From: Stieleria bergensis
Lineage (GTDB): Bacteria > Planctomycetota > Planctomycetia > Pirellulales > Pirellulaceae
NCBI GenBank assembly: GCA_007745635.1
Contig: CP036272.1
Location: 124,001-188,000, forward strand
DNA length: 64,000 nucleotides
Reading direction: 5' to 3'
The notes under the pieces were generated by a model. That model ran no database searches and was not told the DNA's origin. It was given only the letters and a program-made list of their open reading frames with translations. The translations under genes and the position numbers were made by a program. Shown here one piece after another: positions 24,830 to 33,578 of this stretch (position 1 is its first letter; each line of letters opens with the position of its first letter).

Positions 24830-26494
24830 ATGAATCGAAATTACCGCGACGACAAAATCAAGCAATTGCGAGATCAGCTGCGTTTCAATCAAAAGGCGAC
24901 GTTGATCCAGCAAGCAGCTGCCGCTGAAGTGCTGTTTAACGACATCACCGAAGATCGCTACTACGCCTATGATTTTGTTTGCTTCCGAATCACCAAGTAC
25001 CGGCCGGATCTTCCCAGCCGACACAATCTTGCCTCACAGGACTTGGCTCACGATCTTCGGCTGTTGATTGAAGATCTGTCTGAACTTGCTGACCTGAGTG
25101 GCGAGGAGGTCGGTGAGCAGATTTTGACCGTTCAAGATTTGAGCCGCCAGTTCAATGTTTCCACCAAGACGATCAGTCGCTGGCGCGAAGCAGGTCTGGT
25201 CAGTCGGCGAGTGTCCATCGATGGCCGCAAACGTGTTGCTTTCCTGGCTAGCAGTGTGGATCATTTCGCAGCGGCCAACAAAGACAAGATCCGCCGAGGC
25301 GAACGCTTCAGTCAGCTGACCGATGACGAGAAAACAGAGATCATCGAACGAGCGCGACAATTGGTCGAAGGTGGCGCTGCACCTGCCGATGTCACCCGCT
25401 CCTTGGCTCGGCAAATGGGACGCAGCGTTGAGACCATTCGTTACACGTTGAAGAACTTCGATAGCGAAAACTCCGCCATCGCGATCTTTCCACATCACCG
25501 TGGAACGTTGACCGAGGACGACAGACGCTCGATCTTTAACTTGTATCTTGCGGGACACACAATCGCACAACTGTGCCGCCGGTTCAATCGTTCAGAGACC
25601 AGCATTCAGAGAATCTTGCTGGAGATGCGCAAGCAGCGCATTCTGGAATTGCCGTTAGACTACATCTATAACGAAGATTTCGAGGACGATTCGCGTCAGA
25701 TCGAGTACTTGGGCCCAGAGCCTCAACCGGCCGTTGCACCTCGCAAAGTGCGCGTGCCCAAGGACCTGCCCAGCTACTTGTCCAGCCTGTACGACGTGCC
25801 ATTGTTAACGCGAGAACAGGAGTACCACCTGTTTCGCAAAATGAACTACTTCAAGCACTTGGCCAATCGATTGCGTCAGCAATTGGATCAGCTCGATGGC
25901 GGCAAGTCATCGGCGATGAACCAGATTGAGGCGTACTATGATCGCGCTGTTGAAGTCAAAAATAGAATCGTGCAGTCCAACCTCCGGTTGGTCGTCTCGA
26001 TTGCCAAGCGGCACCAAAGTGGTACCGAGGACTTCTTCGCCTTGATCAGTGATGGCAACATCTCGTTGATTCGAGCCGTCGAGAAGTTCGACTACTCACG
26101 CGGCAATAAGTTCAGTACTTACGCCAGTTGGGCGATCATGAAGAACTTCGCTCGCACCATTCCGAGCGAATTCAAGCATCGTGATCGGTTCCGGACCACA
26201 ACGGAAGAACTGTTCTTGGCCAGACAAGACGAGCGTTGTGATCCCTACCTGGAAGAATCTGCTCAACGGCGCCGTAAACGTCAGTTGTCGCAGATCTTGA
26301 ACCGCTTGGATGAACGCGAGCAAAAGATCATTGCGGCTCGATTTGGTCTCGATACTGGGACGGAGCCGTTGACGCTGAAAGAAGTCGGTGCTGAGATCGG
26401 TCTGACCAAAGAGCGAGTTCGTCAGTTGGAAGCCAAAGCCTTGGCGAAGCTGCGGACGGCTGCCAGTGAAGACAACTTAGACATCGAGATGTAG
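24830..26494 (+). CDS. Sigma-70 family factor with N-terminal helix-turn-helix domain
   Basis: 554 residues. The start ATG 24830 has a good ribosome binding site. After an N-terminal helical part, about residues 93-145 form a MerR/excisionase-like helix-turn-helix (LTVQDLSRQFNVSTKTISRWREAGLVSRR) that would bind DNA or act as a regulatory module. A second recognition-like segment, about 225-280 (LTEDDRRSIFNLYLAGHTIAQLCRRFNRSETSIQRILLEM), looks like another HTH. Sigma region 1.2-like text (LSSLYDVPLLTREQEYHLFRKMNY) precedes region 2 (RIVQSNLRLVVSIAKRH, DGNISLIRAVEKFDYSRGNKFSTYASWAIMKNF), and region 4 ends the protein (LNRLDEREQKIIAARFGL, LTLKEVGAEIGLTKERVRQLEAKALAKLR). Region 3 looks short. It is likely a group 2-like or primary-like sigma of planctomycetes. 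Confidence 0.93.
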   Translation: MNRNYRDDKIKQLRDQLRFNQKATLIQQAAAAEVLFNDITEDRYYAYDFVCFRITKYRPDLPSRHNLASQDLAHDLRLLIEDLSELADLSGEEVGEQILTVQDLSRQFNVSTKTISRWREAGLVSRRVSIDGRKRVAFLASSVDHFAAANKDKIRRGERFSQLTDDEKTEIIERARQLVEGGAAPADVTRSLARQMGRSVETIRYTLKNFDSENSAIAIFPHHRGTLTEDDRRSIFNLYLAGHTIAQLCRRFNRSETSIQRILLEMRKQRILELPLDYIYNEDFEDDSRQIEYLGPEPQPAVAPRKVRVPKDLPSYLSSLYDVPLLTREQEYHLFRKMNYFKHLANRLRQQLDQLDGGKSSAMNQIEAYYDRAVEVKNRIVQSNLRLVVSIAKRHQSGTEDFFALISDGNISLIRAVEKFDYSRGNKFSTYASWAIMKNFARTIPSEFKHRDRFRTTTEELFLARQDERCDPYLEESAQRRRKRQLSQILNRLDEREQKIIAARFGLDTGTEPLTLKEVGAEIGLTKERVRQLEAKALAKLRTAASEDNLDIEM

Positions 26495-26543
26495 TGCCGT
26501 TGAACGCGGCGGTTGGCCGCGTCGATCTCTAAGGGTTCGCCTT

Positions 26544-26571
26544 AGCAGGTGCGTGTGATCACGCGCCTGCT
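26544..26571. terminator. Hairpin at the junction of two convergent genes
   Basis: AGCAGGTGCGTG (26544-26555), loop TGAT, CACGCGCCTGCT (26560-26571): a 12-bp stem with one G-T pair, followed on the plus strand by TCGTTTTCT. It lies 49 bases after the sigma-factor stop and overlaps the last codons of the convergent FHA gene, so it fits a rho-independent terminator for the rightward gene. Confidence 0.7.
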
Positions 26572-29500
26572 TCGTTTTCTAACGAATCCGCTTCGTCAAT
26601 CAGTGCTTGATTGAACTTTGCCGGATCACTGCTCTCGTCGGCCAATTGGATCCGCCGTCTCGCATCGCGAGCCAGTGTGATGCCCTCTTGCAGAAACGCG
26701 ATGAACAGGATCGCAAACGCGCCCAACATTCCAAAGCGAACGGTGACCGACCATTGCACGAAGAAGTAGATAAAGGCTGCCATGACCAAAAAGGACACCG
26801 CAAAGGCAAACTTGCCAAACGCTTTCATCTTTAGATCGCGAGCTTGCATGCGAATGCTGCGCGCGACGGCTGTGCGCGCCGATTGATTTGCCAAAGCTCG
26901 CATGGCAGTAAGGTTGGCACCGCTTTGTCTGGCGTGCAGTGCTTGATCATCACCGTGGGCACTTGCGATGGCTTCTTCTGAAACGGGCTCGATCGGCTGA
27001 CGCTTGCTGGCCGTGTCTGACCCCAATAAGTCAGCTGTGGCAGCTTCCAGCTGGGAAAGCTGCTGTTGCACCTCGTCGGGGCCGATCACAGCGTCGTCAA
27101 GTCCGCTCTCGGGTTCGCTCTTCTCCGTGACGAGATTCTCAGGTGCGGATTCACTTGACTCGCTGGCTGGCGTGTTGCGACTGGCGAAGGAGTCCGGGTC
27201 GGTTGCTGCTTCAGGATCGGCGTCGAAGCCTGCTTGTTCTTCCGGTTCGGTAGCTTGTGCTTCCGTGCGGCCCAGCAAGCGACTCATGTACGCTTCAACG
27301 GATTCCACGCCTTCTTGGTCTTGTTCCAGTGCATCTTGGGTCTCACTGGACTCAGCAGCGGTTTCTTCGGCAGCGGGTTCCTGTTCGGCCAGCGTTGATG
27401 GAGCAACAAGTTCAGTGTCGCTGTCATCGTGATGGTCCTCTGGGAACTGATGTTCGGATTCGAAGTCCCGTGACGCGTCGAAGCTGTCGTGGGGAGAAAA
27501 CGACTGGAAAGGCGAGTCTTCCTCGGTTGCTTCCGCTTCTGTATCGGCTAAAGCATGCGGTGCTGCTGCGTCCAGTTGCGGTGCTGAAGGCTCTTCGTTG
27601 GTCGCCTCGGTTTGCTGGCGTTCGGATTCAAGCTCTTCGATCAGTTGACTTGCCAGTCCTGAAAGCGGCGTTTCAGTTGCCGGTTCACTGGTCTCATCAG
27701 CAAAGTGCGGTGCGTCGTGTCCCCGATGGAGATTGTCATTGAGCGCATCCTCGGTTGCTTCATCGCCGGTTGCATTGATGGCTTCTTGGACGTTGTTTTC
27801 GATCTCTTCGATCGAATCATGGACTGCCAGTTCCGGAGCTTCATCCTTCCAGAAGCTTGACGCATCGATGGGTTGATTGTCCTCTTTTGCGGCAGTGGAT
27901 TCAGTGAGGTAGTGATTCCACGGTGCATCATCTTCTGAGCCAGCATCAGCAGGTGCGCTGGACTCGAGGTGCGTCTGTTGTTCGCCTTCAACACGCCTGA
28001 TGCTTTCTTCGCCGGAGGGTGGATTGTTGACTGGCAGCTCGTGGCGAAGTTCGAGTGTCTGTTGAGCGACGTCCAGCTCTGTTCGCAACGTTTCAATCTC
28101 ATCACGCAGATCGGTTTCCCGTTGTTGATAAGACTGTTGCAGCGATTCCACTTCTTGACGAGCGAGCTCCAGTTCATCCTGGGTTTGCTGGAGCGCTTGA
28201 TCGTTGCCAGGTTCAATGCTGTCTTCCTGTGACAGGCTTTCGCTCAGTTCGGCCGCGGTGGTGCGGGCTTGTTGCAGTTCCGATTGGGCGCTGGCGAGCT
28301 GAGTGGTCAAATCGATAATCGTCTCTTGCAACGACTGTGATTCTTGCTCCCAAGATTCAATTTGCTGGCTTTGTGTTGCCTTGGTTTGATCAACTAGCAG
28401 CTCCAGTTGACGCAGCGATGCCTGAGCGGTGGCGTAGTCGGCTTGCAGCTGCGAAAGCAACTCGTTTGCTTGATCTTTTTCGCTGCTCTCTGCTTCGCGA
28501 TCACGACGCAATTGCTGCAGTTCTTCTTCAAACTGGTTGGCTTGAGCGTTGGTCTGTTGATGTTGATCGAGCGCTTGATCGAGTTCCGCTTGGAGGTTGG
28601 CGATCTTTGATTCGTGCTCAGACTGTAGTTGTGTCAGCTGATCCGCTTGCTCGGCCAGAATCTGCTGATGGCTGGCTTCCGCTTGCTGCAGTAACTCTTG
28701 CTGGTCGGTGAGGGCTGTTTCGGCGGCTTCAAGAGCGTCGCGAGCTTCCTGATACTTGGCTTCGGTTTCGGCCAATTGTGCGTGGCCTTCAGATTCACCC
28801 TGTTCAAGCTGAGCTTGCGCTTCGGCACATTCTTGTTTCGTTTGTTCCAGCTGCTGAAGCGTTTCTTGGTAGCTGTTCTCGGTGGTCTTGAGTCGTTGAC
28901 GAATCTCGGCGACTTCATCTTCATGCTTCGCGTCAGCATCTTGCCACTCCTGTTCGCGCTGTTGGAGCTGCGTTTGAAGTTCATCCTGGCGATCGGCTGC
29001 CTGCTGCTGAACGTTGCTCAGTTCAGTCTGTGCCGCCGACAGGTTTGCGGACGCTTCGTTGAGCTGTTGTTCAAGCTGATCGATTCGTTTTTGCAGCTCA
29101 GCATGCTGTTGGTCGTCTTTGGCAAGCGAATCGTTTGCCCGTTGCCGTTCAGTCTCCAATTCAGCGCTCAAACGAGTCAACTCAGCTTGCGCGTCCTGGT
29201 CACGCTGTTCAAGTTCGGAGCTGCGCGTTTGGATGTCTGCAAGCTGCTGATTGAGATCGTCCAGCTGTCCCTGGAGTTGTTCGACGGAGTCGGCTTGTTC
29301 ACCGAGTTGCGATTCCGCTTGGGCGAGTAGTTCTTGCTCTCGCTGGTCCCACTGATCTTTGTACGTTTGCAACTCAAGCTGGCTGTCTTCAATCTCTTGT
29401 TGCTTCTGAGCGAGTAGATCAAGATGCTGTCCGCGTTCTTCCAGCAGCGCCTCAAGTTCAGCTTCTTTGTCGGCGATGCCGGCGCGGTTTTGGTGCGATG

Positions 29501-30275
29501 CTTGTTGCAGTTGCTGGAGTTCAATCTCGGCAGCAGCGATTTGATCGCGCTGCTTGCGGCTGTCGATTTCTAGCTGCAAAAGTTCTGCTTCGCGTTGGCG
29601 CACCGCTTCGGTACGCTTCCAGAGCTCTGATTCACGCTGGTGCAGTTCCATTTCGCGTTTATCACAGCGGCTTTCTCGCTGTTCACATTCAGCATGTCGC
29701 GACTGCAGTGCTTCCAATGCTGTGTCTTTTGTCCCCGTTTGAGCAGCGAGCGCGGGGGCAGGTGAAGGAGTCGCGATTTCTTCAACCGTTTCGTTGGCTC
29801 CCGAGAGTAGCTCGAATCGGTACAAGCCGATGCGAACGATGTCACCGATTTGCAGATTGGCTTCTTGAGTGTTCTCGCCGTTGAACTCCAGCGATGCGTC
29901 CAAAGCTCGAATCGCAAGGGTGCTAGCATCGCGATGAAGCTCGGCGTGAAATTCGCTCAGCGAAGGATCGTCTAGCTGGATCGCACAGTCTTCCCCGCTG
30001 CCGATTGTGTAGTGGTTGCCGGTCAAACGCAGCCGACGAACGGGTTGTCCCGGTCGGACCACACGAAATTCTAACGCAGGCATGTTGGGGCGCAGTGGTA
30101 GCATCGCATCTTGGTCTTGATGCGGTTCGGCGATTGCCGCCGAGCCCGGATCGAGCGTTCCGTCGGTCTGGGAATCGGCGCCCAGAGAATCCTGGGGCGA
30201 TTGCATGGGCTGGCTCGCGTGGTGCTCGAAAGCTGGTTCGTGGGAGGAGGGCGATTCGTTGGGTTGGTCGCTCAC
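26559..30275 (-). CDS. FHA-domain protein with giant coiled coil and C-terminal membrane anchor
   Basis: 1238 residues, starting at a GTG (30275). Residues 1-65 are low-complexity. About 68-165 form an FHA domain, which binds phosphothreonine peptides: LEFRVVRPGQPVRRLRL, HYTIGSGEDCAIQLDDPSLSEFHAEL, then FNGENTQEANLQIGDIVRIGLYRFELL. Roughly residues 195-760 are Gln/Glu/Leu-rich heptads with no Pro, a very long coiled coil. An acidic, Ser/Pro-containing region follows to about 1100. Two hydrophobic segments near 1155-1174 and 1180-1197 anchor the C-terminus in the membrane. It may be a scaffold that recruits phosphorylated partners to the membrane; a Ser/Thr kinase is encoded at 14318-16585, but no direct link is shown. 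No enzymatic domain is seen. Confidence 0.88.
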   Translation of the reverse strand: MSDQPNESPSSHEPAFEHHASQPMQSPQDSLGADSQTDGTLDPGSAAIAEPHQDQDAMLPLRPNMPALEFRVVRPGQPVRRLRLTGNHYTIGSGEDCAIQLDDPSLSEFHAELHRDASTLAIRALDASLEFNGENTQEANLQIGDIVRIGLYRFELLSGANETVEEIATPSPAPALAAQTGTKDTALEALQSRHAECEQRESRCDKREMELHQRESELWKRTEAVRQREAELLQLEIDSRKQRDQIAAAEIELQQLQQASHQNRAGIADKEAELEALLEERGQHLDLLAQKQQEIEDSQLELQTYKDQWDQREQELLAQAESQLGEQADSVEQLQGQLDDLNQQLADIQTRSSELEQRDQDAQAELTRLSAELETERQRANDSLAKDDQQHAELQKRIDQLEQQLNEASANLSAAQTELSNVQQQAADRQDELQTQLQQREQEWQDADAKHEDEVAEIRQRLKTTENSYQETLQQLEQTKQECAEAQAQLEQGESEGHAQLAETEAKYQEARDALEAAETALTDQQELLQQAEASHQQILAEQADQLTQLQSEHESKIANLQAELDQALDQHQQTNAQANQFEEELQQLRRDREAESSEKDQANELLSQLQADYATAQASLRQLELLVDQTKATQSQQIESWEQESQSLQETIIDLTTQLASAQSELQQARTTAAELSESLSQEDSIEPGNDQALQQTQDELELARQEVESLQQSYQQRETDLRDEIETLRTELDVAQQTLELRHELPVNNPPSGEESIRRVEGEQQTHLESSAPADAGSEDDAPWNHYLTESTAAKEDNQPIDASSFWKDEAPELAVHDSIEEIENNVQEAINATGDEATEDALNDNLHRGHDAPHFADETSEPATETPLSGLASQLIEELESERQQTEATNEEPSAPQLDAAAPHALADTEAEATEEDSPFQSFSPHDSFDASRDFESEHQFPEDHHDDSDTELVAPSTLAEQEPAAEETAAESSETQDALEQDQEGVESVEAYMSRLLGRTEAQATEPEEQAGFDADPEAATDPDSFASRNTPASESSESAPENLVTEKSEPESGLDDAVIGPDEVQQQLSQLEAATADLLGSDTASKRQPIEPVSEEAIASAHGDDQALHARQSGANLTAMRALANQSARTAVARSIRMQARDLKMKAFGKFAFAVSFLVMAAFIYFFVQWSVTVRFGMLGAFAILFIAFLQEGITLARDARRRIQLADESSDPAKFNQALIDEADSLENEAGA

Positions 30276-31097
30276 TGGGACGATTCCCCGAGTTACGGTG
30301 CGTGGGTGATTCTGAAGGGGAGTGTGGGATTCCCGAATAAGAATTCCATACCTCTAGATTTCGGTCATGACGGCAATCCCGTCGAGTGATTTGGGTCAGA
30401 TTTTCCGATTAGGCGTTCATGGATGGGATTGACGCCCTAGGGCGCGCTTCGAAGGTGCTCAAACTGTCTTGCCTTGACGAAAGTTTTCGTGATTTTGTTT
30501 CGCCACTAAGTGGCGGTTAAAGTCCCTTTGCAATGGTACTAAAGAGATTTGAATCGACTTTCTGTGTGACTTTCGCCCGTGGATGTATAGGATATTCGCG
30601 ACCCGGCCAGCACGCCGCGCCGCCCAAAACACGGCTCGGGCTCAATGCAGCTCTTTAGGGTGGTGGCGGATTGTCTATCCGTGGTGTTTCGGCAGGTGAA
30701 CTGGGTGACGATGGACGCTGCTTTGCGGTCTCTGCTGTGAGCGTGCCCATTGGGTGCCAAGACGGAATTGACTCCAGTCGGTCTCTGGCAATCGAGAGGC
30801 GGTTCGGTGGCGGCACCAGCAATTGACCCTACGGGTGTACAAAACGTTCGCCGGTCAGCGATAGTTCAAACGGTGACTCAGCAGTTGATTCGTGGCTTGG
30901 CGAGCTGCCAGCCGCCGATGGGCAAAGTGCTGTGCTGGAGAGGAATGGCAGGTTGCCACGGGCGTTAACGAACCTGTTTTTCCGGCAAAAAACAATCGAA
31001 ACAAACAATCAAATCGAACAAACCAATCAGAAAATCGTCCTGTTACGTGCTGTCGCTGGGGCATCGGTGGATGGGCTTCTGAAATGAGGGTGGTGAA
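30276..31097. other. 822-base region without a clear gene
   Basis: Separates the leftward FHA gene and the rightward zinc-finger gene, so it should contain two divergent promoters. Short frames such as 30750-30968 show no recognisable protein. Small palindromes are present (CCACTAAGTGG near 30505, CGAAAGTTTTCG near 30477). An AT-rich stretch with repeated AACAAAC/AATC words lies at 30985-31035, just upstream of the next gene. Confidence 0.45.
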
Positions 31098-31502
31098 ATG
31101 GCTAGAGCAGATGCGTTGGAAAAACTGCGAGAAACGTTGATCAATCGTCGTCGAGCCTTGGTTCGATCAGCGACGGGCGAGTTGAATCAGCTGCAAGGAC
31201 GATCAGCAAAGACGGGGGATCTCTTGGACGCGGTGGCGGAGTCATTGCAATCCGAGCTCAATAGTCAGTTGCTGGAGGCAGAAAGTCGAGAACTGACGGC
31301 GATTGATGATGCGTTGGAGCGATTGGATCAAGGCGAGTTTGGAAAGTGCGAAGCCTGTGATCGAGCGATCCCACTGACTCGACTGCGGGCCGTCCCCTAT
31401 GCCAAAGAGTGCATTGAATGTCATCGTGCCTCGGTCAAACGCCGATCGCATCCGGCCGCGACCATAAACCGAGTGTTTGACTCGTACCAGCGCGCCCAGT
31501 AG
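31098..31502 (+). CDS. DksA/TraR-type zinc-finger protein
   Basis: 134 residues from ATG 31098. A helical N-terminal half (MARADALEKLRETLINRRRALV..., ESLQSELNSQLLEAESRELTAIDDALERLDQGEFGKCEAC) is followed by a C4 zinc finger with Cys at 84, 87, 105 and 108 (CEAC ... CIEC). The linker DALERLDxGxFGxCxxC is the DksA/TraR family signature. DksA binds the RNA polymerase secondary channel and, with ppGpp, tunes promoters such as those for rRNA. Whether this paralog does so depends on the coiled-coil tip, where I do not see the canonical acidic DxxDxA motif; a divergent role is possible. Isolated gene, followed by palindromic repeats. Confidence 0.88.
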   Translation: MARADALEKLRETLINRRRALVRSATGELNQLQGRSAKTGDLLDAVAESLQSELNSQLLEAESRELTAIDDALERLDQGEFGKCEACDRAIPLTRLRAVPYAKECIECHRASVKRRSHPAATINRVFDSYQRAQ

Positions 31503-31534
31503 CGATCGCCGTGCAATCTGGAATGAGTCACGAA

Positions 31535-31564
31535 GAACTCGTAGGCTGCGTGTGCTTGCACGCA
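31535..31564. repeat. GTGCTTGCAC palindromic repeat, copy 1
   Basis: GAACTCGTAGGCTGCG directly followed by TGTGCTTGCACGCACC. The stem around TGC-TT-GCA is extended on both sides, with a two-base bulge in the left arm. The GAACTCGTAGG lead-in recurs in copy 2. Confidence 0.75.
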
Positions 31565-31625
31565 CCAATTAACTCGGCACCCAACGGGTGCTGCACTTCA
31601 CGATTCTGTGGTATCCATGCGACCG

Positions 31626-31654
31626 AACTCGTAGGGTGTGTGCTTGCACGCACC
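31626..31654. repeat. GTGCTTGCAC palindromic repeat, copy 2
   Basis: AACTCGTAGGGTG then TGTGCTTGCACGCACC. The arms GGTGTGTGC and GCACGCACC pair over nine positions, with one G-T pair, around a TT loop. Confidence 0.8.
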
Positions 31655-31684
31655 AACCGAATTCAAAGCTCTTCCCAACATTGC

Positions 31685-31705
31685 TGCGTGCTTGCACGGC
31701 ACCCT
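31685..31705. repeat. GTGCTTGCAC palindromic repeat, degenerate copy 3
   Basis: TGCGTGCTTGCACGGCACCC shares the core and the right arm found at 61450-61477, but its left arm is incomplete. Confidence 0.65.
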
Positions 31706-31984
31706 GTCGCCTGTGGGTGTTGAGCGCGGTCCATTGTTCTTAGGGGTCACCGTCGGGCCGAGGTCAGTCTGTGTCGACTGGGGTGTCCGTACCGGGTCCG
31801 GTGATTCGCAACATGACGAATCATTGGCCTGTGATTCGATGCGCCAGTGATGCTGATTCTGTGTTCTCGATGGGCCAGGCCTAGCCCCTCTGTGTTGAGA
31901 AAAGTTCTTGGCCTCAGAGGTCGATGCTCAGAACACGGCGCCCTCCCTCGCCGACCCTCCCCCTGTGAAGATGATGGCACGACC

Positions 31985-33463
31985 ATGGCTGTTTTAGAAC
32001 TTGGTCCAACAAGTGATGGACTATTCAAGCGTGATCACTTATCGAAGCGTTTAACCAAACGTCAATCCACCTCGCGCTCCTGGCGCCGGCAGTGTCTGGC
32101 GTTTGCGCTGGCAACCGGCTTCCTGCTGGGTGCCACTCAATCAGATGCGCAGGAGGTTGTTGGTTCTGGTCTGATCAACCCGTCGGCAAATGGTTCACCG
32201 CTTGCTGAACAGATTCGCAACTATCAGCCCTCTGTTGGAGAGCCGTCTCGGCCGAACTCACAGCCTGTACCCGTTGGCATGTTGGGCGGCTCGGGTTTCA
32301 GTGTTGTTTCTGATCCCGCTCCAGAACCAGCCAGCCAAGGGCGTGTTCGTTCTGGAGAGCTTGTTCAGGAGTCACGTTCGGCAACATCCCACAAGCCAGC
32401 CATCATCGGCGACGTCTTGACGTCTGCAAAGGCCGAAGATCAAGCAGCGGCGATTCGTTCGCGGCGCGAGCAAATGTATGAGGAGCTTGATGCTGAATTC
32501 CAAGTCTTTGATCGTTTGGGCAACTTGGTCCGCCGAGTCTCGACCTTAGTCAAGCCGAGCGTGATTCACATTGAGGCGCATAAGTCCGAGCGCAACGGTA
32601 ACCGCCTTGATTCGTATGACGAAGCAGGGAGCGGCGTGGTGATCAATGTGAACGGTTCGCCATGGATCTTGACCAATCGCCATGTCATTTTGGGGTCCGA
32701 TCCGAAGGAGATTTTGCTGCGCAGCGCCGATGGACGCCAGTTTCACCCCACGCGTGTGTTGTCGGATGAGAAAACCGATGTTGCGATCATGAAAGCCCCT
32801 GGCTTAAATGTTCCCCCGGCTCGAGTTGGTGACAGCAATGCGGTGGGGATTGGTGATTTCACCATCGCGATCGGCAGCCCCTTCGGGCTGAGCCATTCAG
32901 TAACGTTTGGCATTTTGAGCGCAAAAGGCCGACGTGACTTGTCGTTGGGTGAACAGAAGATCGAGCTCCAAGACTTCTTTCAAACCGACGCGGCGATCAA
33001 TCCAGGTAACAGTGGAGGTCCGTTGCTGAGTCTACGTGGAGAAGTCGTTGGCTTGAACACTGCGATCGCCAGCAGCAGTGGTGGTAGCGAAGGCATCGGC
33101 TTTGCAATTCCAATCAATATGGCGATGCAAGTTGCCGAGGAACTGGTGCGTCACGGGCGACTTCGCCGCGGCTATCTGGGTGTCACCCTGGATCCTGATT
33201 TTGACGGTGCCAAGAGCATGCAAGGCGATTCGTTTGCCTTTGGAGGCGCGTTGGTGAAAACCGTTCGGCGTGGTTCACCGGCCCAGAAAGCCAATCTTCG
33301 CGATGGCGACATCATTGTCCAGTTTAATGGCCATCAGGTTGAAAACGATGACCACTTGGTCACGCAAGTGGGCATGACACCTGTTGGTAGCAACGTCCCC
33401 ATGATCATCTATCGCGATGGCAAACGGTACCGAGCCGAAGTGCTGCTGACCGATAACCAGTAG
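31985..33463 (+). CDS. HtrA/DegP-like serine protease with PDZ domain
   Basis: About 492 residues from ATG 31985; the frame is open to 31847 but the earlier part is not signal-like. A basic N-terminus and hydrophobic segment (RQCLAFALATGFLLGATQSDAQ) predict export, so it acts in the periplasm or at the membrane. After a polar linker with a short helical stretch, the trypsin-like domain shows His 233 (TNRHVIL), Asp 265 (KTDVAIM) and Ser 343 (NPGNSGGPLL), all intact. One PDZ domain follows (LGVTLDPDF, GALVKTVRRGSPAQKANLRDGDIIVQFNGHQV). One PDZ rather than two fits DegS/HhoA-like members. It should degrade or process misfolded envelope proteins. No operon partner. Confidence 0.93.
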   Translation: MAVLELGPTSDGLFKRDHLSKRLTKRQSTSRSWRRQCLAFALATGFLLGATQSDAQEVVGSGLINPSANGSPLAEQIRNYQPSVGEPSRPNSQPVPVGMLGGSGFSVVSDPAPEPASQGRVRSGELVQESRSATSHKPAIIGDVLTSAKAEDQAAAIRSRREQMYEELDAEFQVFDRLGNLVRRVSTLVKPSVIHIEAHKSERNGNRLDSYDEAGSGVVINVNGSPWILTNRHVILGSDPKEILLRSADGRQFHPTRVLSDEKTDVAIMKAPGLNVPPARVGDSNAVGIGDFTIAIGSPFGLSHSVTFGILSAKGRRDLSLGEQKIELQDFFQTDAAINPGNSGGPLLSLRGEVVGLNTAIASSSGGSEGIGFAIPINMAMQVAEELVRHGRLRRGYLGVTLDPDFDGAKSMQGDSFAFGGALVKTVRRGSPAQKANLRDGDIIVQFNGHQVENDDHLVTQVGMTPVGSNVPMIIYRDGKRYRAEVLLTDNQ

Positions 33464-33578
33464 TGGTCATTTGAACTGCCCGGCGAGAGCAGGCAGCCGT
33501 GAAGCGTCGTTTGGCCAGTGAGCTAGCGAGTTGACTCGCTCATTGGCTGTGCTGGGCATGCTTGCAGAGCGTGCGGAG

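Larger units (their letters stand above)
31503..31984. other. 482-base intergenic region with three palindromic repeat copies
   Basis: Holds three copies of the GTGCTTGCAC-type palindrome, two of them preceded by GAACTCGTAGG. No gene is seen. It separates the zinc-finger gene from the HtrA-like gene on the same strand. Confidence 0.6.
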
